NCBI GenBank assembly: GCA_964608735.1
Contig: CAZSPL010000104.1
Location: 1 to 13,103 of the forward strand
Source of the DNA: CAZSPL01 sp964608735
GTDB taxonomy: Bacteria > JAJVIF01 > JAPKYR01 > CAZSPL01
DNA: 13,103 bases
Direction of reading: 5' to 3'
In this document: one piece after another, positions 1-6,365 of the stretch
Numbering within the stretch: position 1 is the first letter of the stretch
How the letters are laid out: every line of letters begins with the position of its first letter
Notes under the pieces: model-generated
Seen by the model: only the letters and a program-made list of their open reading frames with translations
The model's database searches: none
Told to the model about the DNA's origin: nothing
Position numbers and translations under genes: made by a program

Positions 1-151
1 TGTCGGCCCCAGGGTAATGCTTTTTTATCTCGGAAATGGCCGGCGTGGCCATTAAAAGATCGCCGATGTAGGCGAGGTCGATTACGAGGATGTTATGGTA
101 TTTCTCGCCCAAATATCTGTTGCTTGCATTAAAATATGCACACCCACCCAT
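1..151 (-). CDS. Glycosyltransferase family 9 (heptosyltransferase-like), N-terminal fragment
   Basis: The 5' end of a minus-strand gene that runs off the left edge; 50 codons are visible from an ATG at 151-149. Residues 21-50 read ILVIDLAYIGDLLMATPAIS followed by EIKKHYPGAD. This is the first beta strand and helix of the GT9 (ADP-heptose:LPS heptosyltransferase, WaaC/WaaF/RfaQ) fold, whose members typically begin ILVIR.S.iGDvll.tPai..lr..fP.a. Such enzymes add sugars to lipopolysaccharide core or related surface glycans at the inner face of the cytoplasmic membrane. The 18-20 residues before the core strand are longer than usual; a TTG at 112-110 would give a more typical start, but neither codon has a strong ribosome binding site (a GAGAG lies about 12 bases before the ATG). 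It lies 52 bases after the methyltransferase gene on the same strand, so the two may be co-transcribed. Acceptor and sugar cannot be told from this fragment. Confidence 0.8.
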   Translation of the reverse strand, partial: MGGCAYFNASNRYLGEKYHNILVIDLAYIGDLLMATPAISEIKKHYPGAD

Positions 152-173
152 TACCCGTATAACTCTCGCTAAA

Positions 174-203
174 ATATTAACATAAGAAAAGTGGTAAAAT
201 CAA
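174..203 (-). promoter_or_regulatory. Possible promoter for the GT9 gene
   Basis: On the minus strand, TTGATT (203-198, 4 of 6 to the -35 consensus) is followed after 18 bases by TAATAT (179-174), preceded by TG one base further upstream as in extended -10 promoters. It lies in the 52-base gap before the GT9 start. Weak matches in AT-rich DNA, so only a candidate; read-through from the methyltransferase gene is equally possible. Confidence 0.25.
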
Positions 204-938
204 CTATAAAGTATTCAAACGGATAATTTCCACTATCAACTGGTAAATTAACTTTACCATAAACAGGCCATATACGATCATTACGCCGGTAAAATTCTTG
301 GTCTCGCGGTTACGTTTTAGCGCTTCGGGAGAGAATTTCCAGTCAGGATCGCGCGTGAGGAAGCCCCGCCTCGGGAAAAAGCAGGGGACGGCGTTTCGGT
401 AGCCCTCAAATACCGGCCCGAATTTCTCGGTGAGGAATTCTTCCTCAATCTTCATCATTTTTATGTAAATTGGGTAGAGGGACACAAGGAGCAGCACAAG
501 TCCCCAAGGCACAAGGCTGAGAATATTCGCCCGCGTCGAAGGGATGAGGTCGCCAAAAGGGCCGGCAAGGAAAGCGAACCCGATAGCATACAGCAGGCTG
601 CCGAAGTACATCGGATGCCGGCATCGTCCATACGGCCCATCCATCGTAAGCCTGTCGACATCATCATCCGCCGCTTTCAGCAGCGTCCCGCCGGCACCGA
701 TGCGCTGGAATCCGCCCGCCATGATAAAAATCGTCCCTATGATGAAATACAGAAAGCCGGTAAGGGAATTTCCGACGCCGAAGATTAATAATATCAGGAG
801 ATATGCGTAGCCAGCATAGACCCGGAATCTCGCGAACGGCTTTATCCGCGATTCCAGCACCGCGAGGCGGGCAGGGTCGGGGTGGTGCGATTTATATTGC
901 TGCTTGAGCGAAGGCGGCTTTCTCTTCCTTTTTGACAC
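204..938 (-). CDS. Isoprenylcysteine carboxyl methyltransferase (ICMT/PEMT)-family membrane methyltransferase
   Basis: A 244-residue polytopic membrane protein. A basic N-terminus (SKRKRK) is followed by hydrophobic segments at about 38-57, 60-80, 110-132, 138-162 and 216-241. The family signature is the GPYGRCRHPMYFGSLL stretch at about residues 100-116 (RHPMY plus small residue and hydrophobic helix) and the EEEFLTEKFGPVFEGYRNAVPCFFP region before the last helix. These form the S-adenosylmethionine site of ICMT, phospholipid N-methyltransferases and their bacterial relatives. Bacterial members are mostly uncharacterised; substrates could be lipids or small hydrophobic molecules, and true prenyl-cysteine substrates are unlikely in bacteria. 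The start is a GTG at 938-936 without a Shine-Dalgarno sequence; the frame closes at a TAG upstream and holds no other usual start codon before it. It sits 36 bases downstream of the GH123-like gene on the same strand and 52 bases before the GT9 gene. The family call is firm; the substrate is unknown. Confidence 0.85.
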   Translation of the reverse strand: MSKRKRKPPSLKQQYKSHHPDPARLAVLESRIKPFARFRVYAGYAYLLILLIFGVGNSLTGFLYFIIGTIFIMAGGFQRIGAGGTLLKAADDDVDRLTMDGPYGRCRHPMYFGSLLYAIGFAFLAGPFGDLIPSTRANILSLVPWGLVLLLVSLYPIYIKMMKIEEEFLTEKFGPVFEGYRNAVPCFFPRRGFLTRDPDWKFSPEALKRNRETKNFTGVMIVYGLFMVKLIYQLIVEIIRLNTL

Positions 939-944
939 GAATGG

Positions 945-973
945 ATTATAAGGGCTGGCGGGACTAAGGTAAA
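945..973 (-). promoter_or_regulatory. Putative promoter placing the transcript start on the methyltransferase GTG
   Basis: On the minus strand, TTTACC (973-968, 4 of 6 to TTGACA) is followed by a 17-base spacer and a perfect TATAAT (950-945). Six bases separate TATAAT from the GTG start at 938, so the predicted first transcribed base is at or next to the start codon, giving a leaderless message. This fits the absence of a Shine-Dalgarno sequence. It is inferred from sequence only. Confidence 0.4.
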
Positions 974-974
974 T

Positions 975-2828
975 CTATTGTTCCATCTGTTTGAGAAGAT
1001 CCGCCTTAATTTCGTTGATGATCCGAGCGTAGCCGGAAGTATCCGCAAGGAGCTTTCTGGAATCTGGAATTTCGCCCGGGTCCACGCCGGCCTTCACGAG
1101 CAGGCGATAATCCTCAAGCCCCTGCACGAGGTTCTTCCACCTGAGGCTGGGCAGGGGAGATGGAATGTTGATGAAGCCTGGATAATATTGCCGCACCACA
1201 TCGCCGGGATAGAAAAGGTAGCCATCACCGTTGCCGAAAAATTCCCGGTCGGAATCGCCGGATGGATTTGGCTCGGCGAACGGGTCGGCGTGTGTCCAGT
1301 AAATGCAGTCCCAGTAGAGCAGCCCGTCGATGCCGTGGCTGTATATCGTCACGACAAGAATCTGCGGTGCGAGGAATTCATCGCCGATGTTCAGCGTCGG
1401 GGACAGGATTTCCGGAACAGATGCCCTGTAATCAAGCTGATTCGGGTAGACCCAGACTTCATTGCCGGCGACCTGCGCCTCTGTGCATTCGTCAGTGCGA
1501 TAATATCCAAGCTGTGGACACCAGATATCGACAATCCCTCTCAAATCAGGCCAATCCTGCTGGCCGGGAAGGCGGTATGGCTGTTCAGTGACCAGGTATT
1601 TCAAATCCGGCGCGATATCGTGCAGGAATTCGCCAAACTCGATGACATCGCGATAGCGCTCGATAGTATTCGGCTCGTCGATTACATAGCAGAATGCATC
1701 GTCCATCCAGCCCATCGAGCGGAAATGCTCCGCCATCGCGCCGATATATTTCCCCGCGCTTGCTTTCCATTCATCCGAAAGCATCTCGCCTTCGACGAAA
1801 CCGGTCGCGCCTGTTGCATCGTGAATGTTAAACGGGAATTGCTTCACCGGTATATCCGCAAGCCAGGTGCTATATGCCGAATCGAGACGCTCGGTCGAAT
1901 AGTAAGTCTCGCCACCGATGTGAGTCATCTGGGAGTGGGTCAGGATGTCGAAATTGATGGGGGCGACCCCCGCTTCGTCCAACTGCCCGGCGAAGCCTGT
2001 ATAGATATCCTCGGCAAGTTGTTCCGGGGAGCAGCTCGATTCGCTGCAGAACAGTGGGGTGATGAACCGCTGCAGGTTCGATGTGCTTACGCCCATCGCC
2101 ACTGGAAGCGGCTCGGTGTCGACATCGATGTCGAGAATCGCGAACGTGAACGGTACGCTGAAATCGGGCTGCGCGTCGAGGAAATCGCCCTCAGTTATTG
2201 TTATCTCACATGTGTAGATACCCGGCGCCGCATCAGCATCGGTGGCAATTTCTATATAAGCCACAACGTATTCAGCATCACTGAAATCTTTCTCTTCGAG
2301 CCAGGGCCATGGGATGAGGGCATCGGGATATTCGCCGAGGGGGCCGCGGGCGATGTTGGTACGGGTAATCTCGACGAAATGCTCGAGATATGCCGACATC
2401 CTCGGGAAGGAAATCGTTGGGGAGTCGTCTCCCGAATCGGGATTATCGGGGTTATGTATCGGTGTAAATTCCGTGTCGATTGAGCCATCGAGGATGAGGC
2501 TTCCAATTCCCCCATCCTTCGAAACAAGAACCTGGAACGCTTCGTGCTCTCCGGGCCAGAGGATGAGGTTGACATCATCGATTTCCGAGCGGGTCAAAGT
2601 GGCGAAGTTGACCCGGGTGAGGCCGTCGAAGATATGAACGCCGTCGGGAAATGGAAACCTTTCGCCTTCGAACGGGTCGGGCAGGAGGAAGATAATCACG
2701 AGGGCGAGGATTCCGCATATTTGAATTATTTGCTTCACCGGCACAATGTAATCAAGTATATCAGCTTTATGGTAAGGATATTCCCGGAATTTATGCCTGA
2801 CATAATGATAAGAACTAAACAAAATCAC
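975..2828 (-). CDS. Membrane-anchored GH123/DUF4091-domain protein
   Basis: A 617-residue protein of the glycoside hydrolase 123 / DUF4091 type. One hydrophobic segment at about 33-50 acts as signal peptide or anchor, so the rest is exported. Residues 60-235 look like the N-terminal beta-sandwich, including the typical ADAAPGIYTCEITI stretch near 198-211. The barrel follows: YVIDEPNT at 381-388 carries an adjacent Asp-Glu pair (D384-E385), matching the catalytic pair of GH123 N-acetylgalactosaminidases, which use substrate-assisted retaining hydrolysis. The C-terminal DUF4091 hallmarks are GLLYWDCIYW (502-511), GDGYLFYPG (534-542) and SLRWKNLVQGLEDYRLL (561-577). Most relatives are uncharacterised, so sugar specificity is unknown. 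The longest start is GTG at 2828; GTG codons at 2744 and 2738 would shorten the leader to a classic signal peptide beginning V/M-KQIIQICG. None has a clear Shine-Dalgarno sequence. It is first in the minus-strand group, upstream of the methyltransferase and GT9 genes, suggesting glycan processing at the envelope. No lipobox is seen. Confidence 0.8.
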   Translation of the reverse strand: MILFSSYHYVRHKFREYPYHKADILDYIVPVKQIIQICGILALVIIFLLPDPFEGERFPFPDGVHIFDGLTRVNFATLTRSEIDDVNLILWPGEHEAFQVLVSKDGGIGSLILDGSIDTEFTPIHNPDNPDSGDDSPTISFPRMSAYLEHFVEITRTNIARGPLGEYPDALIPWPWLEEKDFSDAEYVVAYIEIATDADAAPGIYTCEITITEGDFLDAQPDFSVPFTFAILDIDVDTEPLPVAMGVSTSNLQRFITPLFCSESSCSPEQLAEDIYTGFAGQLDEAGVAPINFDILTHSQMTHIGGETYYSTERLDSAYSTWLADIPVKQFPFNIHDATGATGFVEGEMLSDEWKASAGKYIGAMAEHFRSMGWMDDAFCYVIDEPNTIERYRDVIEFGEFLHDIAPDLKYLVTEQPYRLPGQQDWPDLRGIVDIWCPQLGYYRTDECTEAQVAGNEVWVYPNQLDYRASVPEILSPTLNIGDEFLAPQILVVTIYSHGIDGLLYWDCIYWTHADPFAEPNPSGDSDREFFGNGDGYLFYPGDVVRQYYPGFINIPSPLPSLRWKNLVQGLEDYRLLVKAGVDPGEIPDSRKLLADTSGYARIINEIKADLLKQMEQ

Positions 2829-2836
2829 GAGAAGGG

Positions 2837-2864
2837 TTGATTTTCTTTCAAATAGTCTTATATT
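2837..2864 (+). promoter_or_regulatory. Putative sigma-70-like promoter of the guaB3-guaA-hpt cluster
   Basis: TTGATT (2837-2842, 4 of 6) and TATATT (2859-2864, 5 of 6) are separated by 16 bases, in the gap between divergently read genes. The transcript would start near 2871, leaving a leader of about 118 bases before guaB3. Confidence 0.45.
2857..2862 (-). promoter_or_regulatory. Possible -10 box for the GH123-like gene
   Basis: Minus-strand TATAAG (2862-2857, 5 of 6 to TATAAT) lies 28 bases before the GTG at 2828. No good -35 box sits at the right distance. It overlaps the -10 of the divergent guaB3 promoter, so the two transcripts would compete for this site. Confidence 0.25.
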
Positions 2865-2891
2865 GGCGTTTCAACATAAGCCCGTAACCCG

Positions 2892-2933
2892 AAACCCGCA
2901 TTCCCCGACTCGCTCGGTGCAGAGGGGTTTTTT
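2892..2933 (+). terminator. Possible leader hairpin / attenuator ahead of guaB3
   Basis: In the guaB3 leader, AAACCC (2892-2897) can pair with GGGTTT (2925-2930), enclosing a small CCGA/TCGG hairpin (2905-2908 with 2914-2917). Alternatively CCCC (2903-2906) pairs with GGGG (2924-2927). The structure ends in six T residues (2928-2933), as in an intrinsic terminator. The stem is short and has internal loops, so it may be fortuitous. No known riboswitch consensus was recognised. Confidence 0.25.
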
Positions 2934-2978
2934 CGCAAGCGGTTTCGCCCGGCACGGTAATCCGGACAGGGTCTTTAA

Positions 2979-2984
2979 AAGGAG
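2979..2984 (+). promoter_or_regulatory. Ribosome binding site deciding the guaB3 start
   Basis: AAGGAG ends 4 bases before the ATG at 2989 and 7 bases before a second ATG at 2992. It rules out the longer reading that stays open upstream to 2863, whose extra residues resemble no part of the family. Confidence 0.75.
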
Positions 2985-2988
2985 TTTC

Positions 2989-4155
2989 ATGATGCCAATC
3001 GAAATCGGCCGCAACAGGACAGCCCGCCAGTCATATGGGTTTGACGACGTCGCGCTAATACCGGGCAGGCGGACTGTAGATCCGGATGATACCGATATCA
3101 AGCTGAAGATAGGTAAATTCACTTTCGCGATACCCATCCTCGCGTCGGCGATGGACGGCTGCGTGGATGTTCATCTCGCCATAGAGATGGACAAACTCGG
3201 TGGACTGGCGGTGCTCAACCTTCAGGGGCTTCAGACCAAATATGAGAATCCGGAAGATGCGCTGGAAAAAATCCGCTCGGCCCGCAAGGAAGACGTCACC
3301 AAAATCATGCAGGAGCTTTACATGGCTCCGGTGAAGCTCAATCTCATCCAGAAGCGGATTGAGGAGATGAAGGAAGCGGGAATCATCGCATGCGCGTCGG
3401 TAACCCCGCAATACGCCAAGACCTACGGCATGGCAGCGTGCGAAGCCGGTCTCGATATCCTGTGCCTGCAATCCACGGTGGTTTCGCTGGAGCATTATTC
3501 GAGCAAATTTTCGAGTCTCAGCCTGAATGATTTCTGCGAGGATTGCCCGGTGCCGGTGATAATCGGCAACACTGTCGGATATGATGTCGCGCTCGAACAA
3601 ATGAGGGCGGGAGCATCGGCAATACTCGTGGGCATCGGCCCCGGCGCCACATGCACCACCCGCGGGGTACTCGGGGTAGGCTCCGGCCAGATAACGGCGA
3701 CAGCCGACGTCGCGGCGGCGCGGAATGAATATCTCAGGGAAACCGGGCGGTATGTGCCGATAATCACCGATGGCGGCATCGGCAAGGGGGGCGAAGTAGT
3801 CAAGTCATTCGCCGCCGGCGCTGACGGTGTAATGATAGGCAGCCCGATATCGAAGGCCGAGGAAGCCCCCGGCAGGGGTTACAACTGGGGCATGGCATCG
3901 CCGCATCCGACATTACCGCGGGGAACCCGTGTGGAAGTGGGGGTCCTCGGTAAATTAAAGCAGATACTTCTCGGCCCCGCGACGGGACGCGACGACGGCG
4001 CGCTCAATCTCGTGGGCGCGCTACGGGAAGCGATGGGGCTTCTCGGATGCGAGACCCTGAAGGAGTTGCAGCAGGTGGAGATGGTCATCGCGCCGAGTTT
4101 CATGACCGAAGGCAAGGCGTTCCAGATATCGCAGCGCGTCGGGATGGGGAGATGA
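2989..4155 (+). CDS. guaB3: GuaB3-family IMP dehydrogenase
   Basis: A 388-residue TIM-barrel enzyme expected to oxidise IMP to XMP with NAD+, the first committed step to GMP. It matches the GuaB3 branch rather than classical GuaB: EIGRNRTARQSYGFDDVALIPGRRT at the N-terminus, LGGLAVLNLQGL, and later APGRGYNWGMASPHPTLPRGTRVEVG and LNLVGALREAM, all hallmark GuaB3 stretches. The catalytic loop GPGATCTTRGVLG keeps the nucleophilic Cys222, and GGIGKGG plus GADGVMIGSP form the phosphate-binding region. There is no CBS-domain insert, and the length is as expected for GuaB3. In many actinobacteria GuaB3 is an accessory paralogue; a cyanobacterial GuaB3 has been reported to have IMP dehydrogenase activity. 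Here it precedes guaA by 44 bases, so it likely serves as a real IMP dehydrogenase. The start is ATG 2989 (ATG 2992 is equally possible). Confidence 0.9.
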   Translation: MMPIEIGRNRTARQSYGFDDVALIPGRRTVDPDDTDIKLKIGKFTFAIPILASAMDGCVDVHLAIEMDKLGGLAVLNLQGLQTKYENPEDALEKIRSARKEDVTKIMQELYMAPVKLNLIQKRIEEMKEAGIIACASVTPQYAKTYGMAACEAGLDILCLQSTVVSLEHYSSKFSSLSLNDFCEDCPVPVIIGNTVGYDVALEQMRAGASAILVGIGPGATCTTRGVLGVGSGQITATADVAAARNEYLRETGRYVPIITDGGIGKGGEVVKSFAAGADGVMIGSPISKAEEAPGRGYNWGMASPHPTLPRGTRVEVGVLGKLKQILLGPATGRDDGALNLVGALREAMGLLGCETLKELQQVEMVIAPSFMTEGKAFQISQRVGMGR

Positions 4156-4166
4156 TATCGCGCGTA

Positions 4167-4175
4167 TGCTACAAT
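4167..4175 (+). promoter_or_regulatory. Possible extended -10 promoter before guaA
   Basis: TGCTACAAT fits the extended -10 pattern (TGn plus TACAAT, 5 of 6) in the 44-base gap between guaB3 and guaA. It could give guaA its own start near 4182, but co-transcription from the guaB3 promoter is the simpler reading. Confidence 0.2.
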
Positions 4176-4199
4176 TCTTGACAGAGAGCGCATGAAGCT

Positions 4200-5753
4200 A
4201 TGCTTAGTACACCGTCGGAAAAAATCCTTGTAATCGACTTCGGCGCGCAGTACAACCAGCTCATCGCGAGGAAGGTGCGCGAGAGCCGCGTTTATTGCGA
4301 GATAGTGCCGTACTGGATAACCCCCGCCGAGGTGAAGAAGCACAAACCGAAGGGGATGATATTTTCCGGCGGTCCCAACTCGGTTCATGTGGATAATGCT
4401 CCCATGCCCGACCCGAAGCTTTTCAACCTCGGGATACCGGTGCTCGGGATATGTTACGGTATGCAGGTGCTGGGCGAGATGCTCGGCGGCAAGGTGGGCG
4501 GGTCACGCAAGAGGGAATTCGGACGCACCGAGCTTACCGTCGACAAGGACAACCCGCTTTTCAAGGGACTGCTTCCCAACCTCACATGCTGGATGAGCCA
4601 CGGTGATTCCATCAAACATATGCCCGAGGGGTTCGAGGCATACGCGCACACGTTCAATACCAGGATTGCATCGATGGGGGATACAAAGCGCAAGTTCTTC
4701 GGTGTGCAGTTTCATCCCGAAGTCGTGCATACACCGTGGGGCATCGACCTTGTTAAGAATTTCGTTTATGAAATATGCGGATGCAGCCCGACATGGACGC
4801 CGGCGAATTTTATTAATTCTTCCGTATCCGTGATCAAGCAAAGAGTCGGCAAGGGCAGGGTGCTGTGCGCGCTTTCGGGAGGGGTCGATTCGGCGGTAAC
4901 CGCCGCCATCGCGCATCTTGCGGTGAAGAAGCAGCTCGTCTGCATAATGGTCGACCACGGATTCATGCGGCTGAACGAGGCGAAGGAAGTCAGGAAGACG
5001 TTCAAGAGCCATTTCGGCATGGAACTGCAGGTGGTCAATTCATCGACGAGATTCCTCAATAAAGTGAAGGGAGTCACCGAACCCGAACATAAGCGCAAGA
5101 TAATCGGGGAGGAATTCATTCACGTATTCGAGGAAGAAGCCCGCAAGCTGGGTAGATTCGAATACCTCGCCCAGGGGACGCTTTATCCCGACGTGATCGA
5201 GTCGGCGGCCAGCAGGGAAGGCCAGACCGCGCAGACTATCAAGACGCATCACAATGTCGGGGGGCTCCCTGAAAACATGGATTTCGAACTCATCGAGCCG
5301 CTGCGTTATTTGTTCAAGGATGAAGTGCGCAACATAGCGCGCGAGCTCGGTATGCCGCCGAGCATGGTGTACCGTCAGCCGTTCCCCGGGCCGGGTCTCG
5401 CGATACGGATCATCGGCTCGATAACGAAGGAAAAAATAAATATACTCCAGAAAGCGGATTACATATTTCTCGAGGAAATATACAAGGCGAACCTTCACCG
5501 CGACATATGGCAGTTCTTCGCTGTACTGCCGGACATACGTTCGGTCGGGGTGATGGGTGATATGCGGACATACGAGTACCCGATAATATTAAGGGCGGTA
5601 ACAAGCGAGGACGGGATGACGTGCGACTGGGCGCGTATTCCCGTGGAGATCCTCGAAAAGGTGTCCAACCGGATCGTCAACGAAGTGAACGGCGTCAACC
5701 GGGTGGCGTACGACATCACCAGCAAGCCGCCCGGTACGATAGAGTGGGAGTAA
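4200..5753 (+). CDS. guaA: GMP synthase (glutamine-hydrolysing)
   Basis: Complete 517-residue GuaA, converting XMP, ATP and glutamine to GMP in the cytoplasm. The N-terminal class I glutamine amidotransferase (about 8-195) has the catalytic triad: GICYGMQ with Cys85, and FHPEVVHT with His172 and Glu174. The ATP pyrophosphatase domain follows with the P-loop SGGVDS at 226-231 and the QGTLYPDVIES segment. The C-terminal dimerisation and XMP-binding domain has RQPFPGPGLAIRIIG (392 on) and the family ending KPPGTIEWE. Length and order are standard; I see no missing residue. The start is ATG 4200 with a weak GAGAG upstream; the ATG at 4192 is out of frame. It follows guaB3 directly and precedes hpt by about 27 bases, forming a guanine nucleotide operon. 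Confidence 0.97.
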   Translation: MLSTPSEKILVIDFGAQYNQLIARKVRESRVYCEIVPYWITPAEVKKHKPKGMIFSGGPNSVHVDNAPMPDPKLFNLGIPVLGICYGMQVLGEMLGGKVGGSRKREFGRTELTVDKDNPLFKGLLPNLTCWMSHGDSIKHMPEGFEAYAHTFNTRIASMGDTKRKFFGVQFHPEVVHTPWGIDLVKNFVYEICGCSPTWTPANFINSSVSVIKQRVGKGRVLCALSGGVDSAVTAAIAHLAVKKQLVCIMVDHGFMRLNEAKEVRKTFKSHFGMELQVVNSSTRFLNKVKGVTEPEHKRKIIGEEFIHVFEEEARKLGRFEYLAQGTLYPDVIESAASREGQTAQTIKTHHNVGGLPENMDFELIEPLRYLFKDEVRNIARELGMPPSMVYRQPFPGPGLAIRIIGSITKEKINILQKADYIFLEEIYKANLHRDIWQFFAVLPDIRSVGVMGDMRTYEYPIILRAVTSEDGMTCDWARIPVEILEKVSNRIVNEVNGVNRVAYDITSKPPGTIEWE

Positions 5754-5767
5754 AGATTTTCGTCGAC

Positions 5768-5771
5768 GGAG
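5768..5771 (+). promoter_or_regulatory. Ribosome binding site for hpt
   Basis: GGAG lies 9 bases before the ATG at 5781, but touches the in-frame ATGs at 5772 and 5775. The spacing favours 5781 as the start. Confidence 0.55.
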
Positions 5772-5780
5772 ATGATGATA

Positions 5781-6365
5781 ATGGCCAAAGCGGCTGCAAA
5801 GAATGATACGGCACTGAGAAACGCGAAGCTCGTTTTCACTGAAAAGCAGATTGCGAAACGGGTAGGGGAAATGGCAAAGCAGATCGCCGCGGAGTATGAG
5901 GAGAAGCATCCATATGTGATAGTCGTGCTCAAGGGGGCGTTCATCTTCGCGTCAGACCTTATCCGCCAGATGAATATCCCGCTGGAAATCGATTTCATAG
6001 CGATAGAGTCATACGGCAATTCGACCAAGTCGACGGGTGTAGTGAAGATTACCAAGGACCTCGACGCCAACATCGAATCGAGGCATGTCCTTGTGGTAGA
6101 GGATATCGTCGATTCCGGGCGCACCCTCTCATATCTTCTCGACTGTCTCGCCGCGAGACGCGCGGCATCGATAAAGGTCGCCACGCTGTTCGACCGTCCC
6201 GACCGGCGCGAAGTGAATGTCGAAATCGACTTCAAGGGATTCGATATCCCGGATAAATTCGTACTCGGCTACGGCATGGACTATTCGCAGCATTACAGGG
6301 ACCTGCCATATGTGTTCACACTGAGTTATTTCCCGGATGAGAACGAGATGATTGCCAGGAGATGA
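5781..6365 (+). CDS. hpt: Hypoxanthine phosphoribosyltransferase
   Basis: A 194-residue purine salvage enzyme that joins hypoxanthine (often also guanine) to PRPP, giving IMP or GMP. It shows the type I phosphoribosyltransferase features in order: VLKGAFIFASDLIR (49-62), the flexible loop region ESYGNSTKSTG (76-86), the PRPP-binding motif VVEDIVDSGRT (105-115) with the acidic pair E107-D108, and the base-binding tail DKFVLGYGMDYSQHYRDLPYV characteristic of Hpt. Length is normal. An ATG three codons upstream (5772) also reads in frame, but the ribosome binding site points to 5781. It lies third in guaB3-guaA-hpt, so salvaged hypoxanthine enters as IMP just above GuaB3. Its stop overlaps the next gene's ATG (ATGA), implying translational coupling to the membrane sulfatase-like gene. 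Confidence 0.95.
   Translation: MAKAAAKNDTALRNAKLVFTEKQIAKRVGEMAKQIAAEYEEKHPYVIVVLKGAFIFASDLIRQMNIPLEIDFIAIESYGNSTKSTGVVKITKDLDANIESRHVLVVEDIVDSGRTLSYLLDCLAARRAASIKVATLFDRPDRREVNVEIDFKGFDIPDKFVLGYGMDYSQHYRDLPYVFTLSYFPDENEMIARR

Noticed and set aside
978..2483. A 501-codon open frame on the plus strand, antisense to the GH123-like gene
   Set aside because: Its translation shows no family motif, signal or start context, whereas the opposite strand has the full GH123/DUF4091 signature. Long antisense frames are expected in DNA with this codon bias.
2863..2988. N-terminal extension of guaB3 by 42 codons
   Set aside because: The frame is open, but these residues match nothing in the family, would overlap the promoter region, and a good ribosome binding site precedes ATG 2989/2992.
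4178..4183. A perfect TTGACA (-35) before guaA
   Set aside because: At the right distance the only -10-like hexamer (TATGCT, 4199-4204) overlaps the guaA start codon, so this is unlikely to be the guaA promoter.
5495..6235. A 246-codon minus-strand frame spanning the guaA-hpt junction
   Set aside because: It runs across two well-supported genes on the other strand, is low-complexity and serine/threonine rich, and has no recognisable motif.
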